The notes beneath the pieces were generated by a model. The model worked only from the letters and a program-made list of their open reading frames with translations, had not been told where the DNA came from and did no database searches. Below, one piece after another: positions 56,130 through 64,000 of a stretch of DNA of 64,000 nucleotides. A program made the position numbers and the translations under genes. Source of the stretch: Epiperipatus broadwayi (Eukaryota; Onychophora; Udeonychophora; Euonychophora; Peripatidae); contig JAQFVV010000559.1 of assembly GCA_028023455.1 (NCBI GenBank), positions 310,001 through 374,000 on the forward strand. The letters are read 5' to 3'. Within the stretch, counting starts at the first letter, position 1; every line of letters starts with the position of its first letter.

Positions 56130-58550
56130 TGAGAGAAGAGTAGCCCAAGAATTACATTTATTAAGTATTATATTTATTAATGCTAAGTTATTAGCTAAAG
56201 AAAATAATTCTAAATATTAAATTAGAAAACAATAATTCAAAACAAACCAGCATTTACATGAAATATATTTAATAAAAATATTAAGAAAACGCATATATAT
56301 GTTACAAAATGTTTCACGCTTGGGATGACATTGTCTATTTACAAAACTTGGGATTTGTTTTTATAAACTCCCCTTTACATTAATTATTTATTAGATATGA
56401 TTTTATGGAGGGTGTTATAACTTGTGCGGAGTTAATAAGCCAATGTACAAATGTTTACAAATAAAATGCTGTGGATGTATAAAACAAATATAAAAGATCA
56501 TGACAGGTTTAGATGATTAAAGATATAAAGGATAGTTTGTGATTTAGTAGTAAATGATTTTATAAACAGGCAAAAATATACAATCTTAATCATTTATCTA
56601 ACTTATGAAAATCATTATATATATTTTTAGTGGCATTGTTTGGAAAAGACATCTTTGTAACTTATACATAAGATCAAACAATGCACTACATTTATGAAAA
56701 TAAATTATACAATCATTAATATAAATTGATTTACATCTATGGGAATCGATAATGATTTTAAACAAAAGCAGTTTAACTCAACTTACAGAATGTATTTACA
56801 AAATTAATTATTATTTTTAGCACATCATTGCGACTTACTAAGGTTAGACAGATGGTCACCAAATTAAGGTGCAGAGTAATGGGACTAGCATATAATAAAG
56901 AAATCCGGCCTTCATGGAAAATGTGGATATTTTATCATTTTAAAAGAAATACGTGAAATGAACTTAGGTTTCATACATCTGTGCATTCTGGCGAATGGTA
57001 CCGATGGAGAGGCTGGGTTTGAAGGTCCAGAGCCGGCTGTATGGTCATCTGCAGCACATCAACCTTATAAACCTCACATTCCACAGGTAGTAGTGTATGC
57101 CCCTGATTACAAATGATTTTGAGAAATTAGGATGGAAGCCTCAGACTTCCAAAGTCCCCAATGACAAAGCAATCAAGAAATGGAAAAGATAAAACATCAT
57201 AATAAAAGAAAATGTATGCCACCAATGTTATTGGACATGAATATAATCTTTATAATATAATTTCAATATAATACTATTTTAAAACTTGGAAATGATCTAA
57301 CATCTTGCACAATAATCTGTTTTCAATCCTGAGTCATTTAACTCTTATTTATAACATTAAACTAGCAAAATTTATATTTAATTTCTATTCCCATATATGT
57401 ATTAACTGCTAGGATTAGCTCTCAAGGCAACAGCAAGAAGGAATGATCTCAATTATAAAGTTAGCCATCTTTTAAAATGAAATTTTAAAGACAAATTCAA
57501 TGCACCAAATTTAGTATCTTTCCTTCATCCAAATGAAAACAAACTGGCGAGCAATTTCTATTTTAAATAAACAAAACTTTATTGATAGATTTTAAATTAA
57601 GCCCCCCCCCCTACTTTTTTCCAAATTAAATAATTATTTCCCCCCTTTTTCGGACTCGCGAGTTTAGGTATTATTGGCATATTAAAGAAAATAAATTATA
57701 TATCTACATTAAACAAAATAAGTTAAATATCAGTGGAGCCCCACAAAGCTATATAACCTAATTAAGTGTGAAAGAGCGTAGTTAGAACTACATAATACTA
57801 ATAAGGGATTACAGAGAGAGTTTAAGAGAAAAATTAGCAGGAACTTATAAATTAATATGTAGATTAAAATACAAAGGTTTAATTATATATTAGAAATTAC
57901 AAAAGGAATTTATGTATTAAGGCAGCTCTACGTTAAGTGAGGTTACCTCAGCATAGCAGGAAGATGCAGTATAAGCAGTCAGAGGGTCATCTTGTATGAC
58001 CGGTCAGATGGATGGAACATGATGGCATCAGGTAGACAGTTTTCAGAGAGGACCAGAGAAAAGTGCTTCTTTTTCTACTCAAAGTTCATAGCACCAAACT
58101 TCTGTTGACTTCTTAAAATTTGAAGGTCTGGAAACACTTTTGAAAATTTATTTTACTGAAAGACATTCTGAAAGAATTTTCTAACTCAAAGTAAGTGACT
58201 TCTTTTGTTCTATGGGCCCTTTTTATACACCTTTTAATCTCCTCAAGAATGCAAATTCAGTTGCCCACAGCTATCCCTGTAATCTCTTGATTAAAAAAAA
58301 AATTAATTAGTAAAATATTAAATTAGCAAATTTTTTTAAAACAGATAAGGCTCAAAATACCATTTTAGACATTTTTAAAGATTTGCAAATGAACTAACAA
58401 AATAATTTCTTATGATTTTAATTAACATTTATAATTTTAATTAAGTGAAAATAATCTGAATCTAGATAAAGATCATTTCAGTATTTTGAGCCTTCCCATT
58501 TTTCTTTGTTTTTACATTCCCACACCTTAATTAAATACACATATATAGAA
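56130..58550 (-). other. Unclassified region with LTR-like features
   Basis: No open frame of note. 56990-57180 is a GC-richer island on which short minus-strand frames can be read, without a known motif. C tracts occur at 57602-57610 and 57641-57646. On the minus strand GTATAAAAAGGGCCCATAG (58212-58230) matches the TATA-like block of the 16.9-20.5 kb element, suggesting an LTR-type promoter, but I found no TG...CA pair or duplication to define ends. Confidence 0.3.
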
Positions 58551-59214
58551 GATATTTACAATTGTATAAGAAAATATCTAATTTTCAGCAATAAATATTA
58601 ATAAAATTATTGCTTCATTCATATATATTGTACCAACATCATATTGGTACCTATAATAATTTTTTCTAAAAAATATTTATTATTAATTATTATTAAGCAC
58701 AACGTAACATTTCAACGAGATAATAAATAGTTAAAAGTTTAATAAAAGGAAGTTTAATATAAAAGTTTAGAGTTTTTCAAAATAAAGAAAGGAGAAAATA
58801 CTTTAGCCCAGGGGAAAATTAAACCCTGTGACATTCATAAAGTTTTACGAATTAATTTAAAAGTAATTTGGGGGAGAGAATTTGGCTTAGAAAAGGTTAA
58901 AACTATAGTGGTTTAAATGAATCTTTTACATGAAATAAATATATATATATCTCTCTCTTTGTTTAAAATGTTAAAGAAACAAAGGAAGTTGATTTTCAAA
59001 TAATTAAAAATATAAATCTCTTTTTATTTAAGTTAAAGAAAAAAAAGTCATCTTAAAAACTAAATAGTGAATTGATCTTAAATTATATATGTGTGTAAAT
59101 GAGGAATTAATGTGAGATTGTTAATAATATATATATATGTGATTGTAAACATAGCATAAATATGTGTGTGCTAAAATGAAATAAATGAAAGTTAAAAAAA
59201 AAAAATTAAAAACA

Positions 59215-59320
59215 CTCAGCGATGGCTACTAAGTTAAAAATCTATAAAACAAGTTTTGTGATGGCTATTATGTTAAACAAAAACAACAACAATAAGTTTG
59301 CGGTGGCTACTAAATGAAAA
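59215..59320 (+). repeat. Three-copy ~50-bp tandem repeat (CGATGGCTACTAAGTTAAA)
   Basis: The motif GYGRTGGCTAYTAWGTTAAA occurs at about 59218, 59258 and 59299, with diverged A-rich spacers. Confidence 0.65.
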
Positions 59321-59404
59321 CATCTAATTAAAAGCTTACCAGAGAAATGCAATTAAAAACAAGGAAGGAATTTTGACAACAGATATTGCTGGCAGACATC
59401 AAAA

Positions 59405-59525
59405 TGACAACAGGCTTTAAGTATAAATAGTTCAGTTTTTCATCAGACAATCAGTTTAGATTGTGCAATTGAGATTGAGTTTAGATTGTGCAGTTGAGAT
59501 TGAGCAGTTGAGATTAAATCAGTCA
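59405..59525 (+). promoter_or_regulatory. TATA-like promoter followed by GATTGTGCAGTTGA repeats
   Basis: AAGTATAAATAGTTCAGTTT is a strong TATA match, with an initiator-like TCAGTTT or ATCAGACAATCAGTTT about 30 bases on. It is followed by two to three tandem copies of AGATTGTGCARTTGAGATTG. This resembles the promoter of an LTR retroelement, but ends could not be defined and no coding region follows. Confidence 0.3.
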
Positions 59526-60599
59526 ATCGATCAGCTGATAATGCAGTGTTAAAAACATAAGAAACATATGACTTTCTCTAGCCTGAGTCCAGTGAAACAG
59601 CAACCCACCCAAATATAAAAATGCCTGCATAACAAATTGAAGAATTGCCAGGAATATTTAGCTGTCTCCAAGAATAGTGCCACTGAATAGGAATTAAACC
59701 TCAGGAAAACATTGAATCCAGCCAGCTGGAAATATTCGTACTTGAATCAGCAACCAGGAAGAAAACAAAGTTCTAAGTCCATGTTAAAAAATCCTAGGTA
59801 ATAACATTTTCTTATTCTCATTTCTAAAGTAGCCATTGCATTAGTTTGAAGCCTCCTGGAGTCAAGTAATATGAACTCTATAGCATACATAAATGAACTA
59901 TTGATGTGTGTGTTTTCAAATGTCAAATATTATTTAATGCTTTATTATATGATATGCTAATGTGTGAATTAAGAATGTGCATGATCATTATACCAGGGTT
60001 ATGTTAGTTAAATAAGATTTATAAAAGTATTTAAAATTAGTATAATAAATGTTAATTAAAATAAATTGTCTTTTAAACTTAAAGCTTCATTTTGTCGATC
60101 AATTCTTTTTTACCACTAATTGAAATAATTTGTTATTGATTACAAGTAGCTGAGCTAGTCATGGGTATATCTTACATGTTGAATTAGTGGACATTGTTTA
60201 AAGTGCATTATTTATCCTCTGGCTAAGTAACTGGCACCCGTGTTTCTACAAAACAAAAAAGTGATTTGAATGTGGTGTTAAATTCAGCAGTCGAGAAGAA
60301 ATCTGTTTCATTCAAATGTGGTCAGTTAGATATATTTTACATATATATCTGCTGGCTTGGATTCAGGTGCTCTTTGAGTAGTCTCTTCTCTGCCTAAGGT
60401 GCCATGGTGGAGCAATACGTAAGTTGCAAGGAATGATATTGTATTATATTTTAGGCATATAATTTTGCTTTCATGAGATAAATTTATTTAAAAAGCTAAA
60501 GTAAATATTGTGCTTATTCCATCAGGGATTAATATGTCCATTTATAGTTATTCTGGTAAACCATCCACCCCGGTACAATATATATATATATATTGTGCC

Positions 60600-63500
60600 C
60601 TTTTCTATAGGCCAGTAATAGTTCATAACAATCAATTACTAAAAATTTTAAATTTAGAATATGTTATTTTAATACATTAATTATATTAAGTCAATTATAT
60701 CTTTAAAGTACAATTTGAAGCTAAAGAAAATGCGTAGTATATAAAATCATTTAAAAATAGTTATGTAAAGCTTTAAAAATTGTTGCATATGGTTGTAAAA
60801 GCTGGCCATATTAAATAACACAGCTATAAATATTAAAAGTATATTTAATAAATTCGATTTTAATAGTTTAAAACTGATAATTTAGTAAATGCTATGTTTA
60901 AATTTATAGTCATATTTAATAGTCAAAATTAATATAGTATATTTTAAAAATAAACTTTATGATGGTGAAAATTATATCTAATTCTATATTTTTAAAATTA
61001 TTCTTCCAAATTTTTTTATAATTATTTTATATAATATAATAAGTGTATCAATTTTATAAATCTAGGCAGAGAAATAGATTAAAAATCATCTGTCAAAGTT
61101 ATTAATCATGTGACTTTTAATGTATACTATCACACACACGCTTGTTTGAAATAATAACAAAGTTTAAAATATTTTAAAAGTTATATTATAGAATTGGATA
61201 GAATTATTGCCTATCATAAAAGTAAATAGTATTAAACATTAAGTTAACTGTCGTTATTGCATATTTAAATGATGTAATGTTTTAAATAGTATCATAAAGA
61301 CGAATACAGTTATAATAAAAATTAAATATTTTATTTAAATAAAAACAAGATAAATTGAATATTAAAAAAATGGAATAGGTTATTAAAATTATTTTAAAAG
61401 TTATTTTAAATGTTTAAATGGTTTTAATAAAATAATAATTTATTTAAAAGTAATATTTTAAATAATATTTTGGGTTCATTGCATCATAATTTCTGATTTT
61501 GAAATATAATTCTGCTATAAATTGAAAATATGTAAATTTGTTCTCAAGCTAAAGTAAGAATTAACCAATAGGAATAGGTATTATTACAGACTATAAATAT
61601 GATTTGCACGGGGGTATAAGGGGAGATTAATAATGTATTGAAACCGGAGAAAGTCAACTTTTTTTTTTGGTGCTTTATCGTTTATTTTGCAAAAACTAAT
61701 TAATAATTTTAAAGAGTTTTGCAAAAGAAAGTTTTAGAAAAAAATTATATATTTAGAAACTTCATGGAGATGATTTTCTAATTTTTTAAAGTACTTACCA
61801 GTCGTATTTTATCTAAAAGTTTAATCTAAACTACGCAATAAAAAATGGATATACTACAAAATAAAATGGATATAAATTGTAATACTGAAAAAATATTTGA
61901 AATATTTATTGATACTGTTTTATTAATATTTCACTGAAGAACTGTTTTGGTACATATAAAAACCACAGCTCGGACATTATACGGAATCTAAAAAAAAATG
62001 TATTGAAACGTATTATTTATAAGCCCATCCAAGATTTATTTTTTAAATAGTAATAAGACAATTATATATTGCATGAATTATTTTATATAATATTATATCA
62101 AAAGGAGTAAAATGTATATCCTTTCTGAAGGTAACATTTTATTTTTTATTTTTAAAAGAGATTTATAAAAATACCAAACGAAAGTTTAAATGTATCAAGA
62201 AGGAAATATATATAAAAAAGTGACCACATGGTTGAATAAAAGATGGATCCATGGAAATACAAATAGTACTTAAAAGTTTATCGAATATTTTTTCAAAGTT
62301 AAATGAGATGGATTGATGCATCGGATACGCAGAGAATATTGGTAGAGAAGATTAAGAAGCTTCACGGGATTAATTAATATTATGATTTAATAATTATCAT
62401 CCTAAATACTAAAACAAAGGATTATTTTCTATAAATTTTATTAAATGGATTAATAATTATTTTATTTTAAACTTTAACGCGCTTGGATGAGAACATTTTA
62501 AAAACTCTAGAGAAAATAATAAGCATTTTGGACTTATCAGGAACTATCGTCAAGAAAATATGTAACTATAGTTTTGATTCCTTTTATTTTGTTAACCTAG
62601 TTTAAATCTAAATTTTTTATATAAGATTAGGAAAAACATAAAAACATTAATTTATTAATATTAAAATTTTATAATATAACTATCTAATAATTTAGCTAAA
62701 AATATTTTAATATAAAGTGTATAGGTGTGAATTTTTTTTATATCTGCAATGCTCAAGTGGATAAAGGAAGTCTACTGAACACGATGACTAGATAAAGGTT
62801 ATTGGTAATAATAATAACTATTGATAATTTATGATGTATATTTTTTTTGTTTTCTTTAGATCATCCATAAATTGGAAGAATGAAGTGTAAAAGTTTTTTT
62901 ACTTATATGTAACGCATTTCATACAACATTTTAAAAAAACATTATGAGATAGGATTGATTTGAAAAATATGCATACGACGATTTTTTTTTTATTAGTGAT
63001 ATAATCCAACATAACAAATAATTATGTGATTCTTTTAAAATTTTCATGTCATTGGATATTCAAATATTGTCTAAGTAGATTGTATATGATTAGACATATA
63101 GAATAAAGAAGTAAGCAGACTTTTCTTGTGGAACAGCTAGATTGTTTAACTATTAATGAATTTTATTTATTGTTTTTGTAAATGCAGATAGTTATTTATC
63201 GATGTAAGATGTAGAAAATCTTGAGAAATAATGTTGAGATAGTGGCTTGGAAGTACTTAGTGAACAGGAAACCAAGATGATGCTTTAAGAAATAGGATGT
63301 TATAAGGAATGGAAATAATATTTAGTTTTTATGTGGTTATCAGCATAGTTAACATAGCCCTATGACTGATACACATTTTATTTGGACAGTGTTTATATTT
63401 CTTTAAATATTTGATGTTCTAATAAAGCTGAAGACATAGCTTTAACATCGTCCCTGTACTAGAGGATATTAGGCAGGTAAATGTCATACCTCTTCGCACT

Positions 63501-64000
63501 GTACCATGATTTTGAGATATGTTAAGAGTAATACCCTAGCTTTCTTCCTTAATCCTATGCATCTGTTTTTGCTATCTTTATTTCATGTAACTGCATCGTT
63601 CAGTAAGATATGTTTAAGAGAAATGATAAATAATTTAGAACTTAGGTTATGCTATCGTTTTGTATAAGATTGGTTTATTTGCTTAGAAGGAATAGGATGT
63701 TATAACTTAAAATTGAAGATCCAAAGTATCCAAAGGAAAGTAAAGAATCATAGAATATATTTTGAATTTTATTTCAGAAATGAAATATAAATTTTTTTTT
63801 AAAATAAAGTATCTAAACAAAGATATTTTCTTTAAAGTGATAATAATTTTCAATGCTCTAGTATTATTTTTTTTAAAGAGAAAAATAAGTATTGCATTTT
63901 TTTTTAAAAATACAATAGTACAAAGTAAATTATGTAAACAATATGCATAGTATATTGTTTTTTATTTATTGATTAACAGAAATATATTGATGATTACACT
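60600..64000. other. AT-rich intronic DNA, nothing recognised
   Basis: AT-rich sequence to the end of the window without terminal repeats, tRNA boxes or meaningful ORFs; the 62-codon frame near the end is a chance product of T and A runs. Presumed intron of the GABA-B receptor gene downstream of the exon at 50023. Confidence 0.5.

Noticed and set aside
60230-60260. Primer-binding site (CTGGCACCCGTGTTTC) after a possible LTR
   Set aside because: The resemblance to a TGGYRCCC primer-binding site is weak, no LTR boundary precedes it and no gag-pol frame follows.

Overview
This is an AT-rich window of animal nuclear DNA, intronic almost throughout. The only host coding sequence I can support is two short exons of a metabotropic GABA-B receptor gene (class C GPCR) on the + strand. 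Exon 5549-5663 encodes intracellular loop 1, TM2 and the start of extracellular loop 1. Exon 50023-50130 encodes TM3 and the start of intracellular loop 2. Both have canonical AG/GTAAGT borders, and they join in phase 0 so that Cys-to-TM3 spacing matches the family. The introns are therefore more than 5.5 kb, 44.4 kb and more than 13.8 kb. The mobile elements and large introns fit an invertebrate metazoan; a mollusc or other lophotrochozoan is possible, but I cannot name a species.

Everything else is mobile-element material. The most interesting part is a family of roughly 475-500 bp repeats, each carrying a type I hammerhead ribozyme (CTGATGA, stem II hairpin, GAAA, short stem III, and a TTGGT strand pairing with ACCAA). 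Copies occur as monomers, 1.5-mers and inverted composites. At least five insertions are flanked by 10-15 bp target-site duplications. This is the architecture of metazoan retrozymes, which are small non-autonomous retroelements thought to spread through circular RNA. Six copies keep the ribozyme core; others are broken at identifiable positions.

The same intron holds Penelope-like elements (PLEs) with RT (YVDD) and GIY-YIG endonuclease remnants at 7.4, 28.3, 33.2-36.3 and 36.3-37.8 kb. The last two lie head to head and sit in the (TA)n tract of a hammerhead repeat. PLEs are plausible enzyme donors for the retrozymes.

Other elements are: two hAT-type elements with exact 8-bp duplications (13.8 and 26.7 kb); a Tc1/mariner-like MITE (6.9 kb); three decayed non-LTR retrotransposons (25.0, 30.2 and 53.9-56.1 kb), the last with a roughly 197-bp palindrome inside it; tRNA-derived SINE-like copies (4.9, 5.8, 45.1, 48.7 and perhaps 49.2 kb); several foldback families, one of them with 11-17 bp duplications; a candidate solo LTR (16.9-20.5 kb); and assorted tandem repeats. 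Stretches such as 1-2330, 8340-10280, 14.8-16.9 kb and 60.6-64 kb are AT-rich with nothing recognisable.

There is no sign of a second host gene, a CRISPR array, an operon or any prokaryotic feature. Most short ORFs are chance openings in AT-rich DNA or pieces of the elements listed here.
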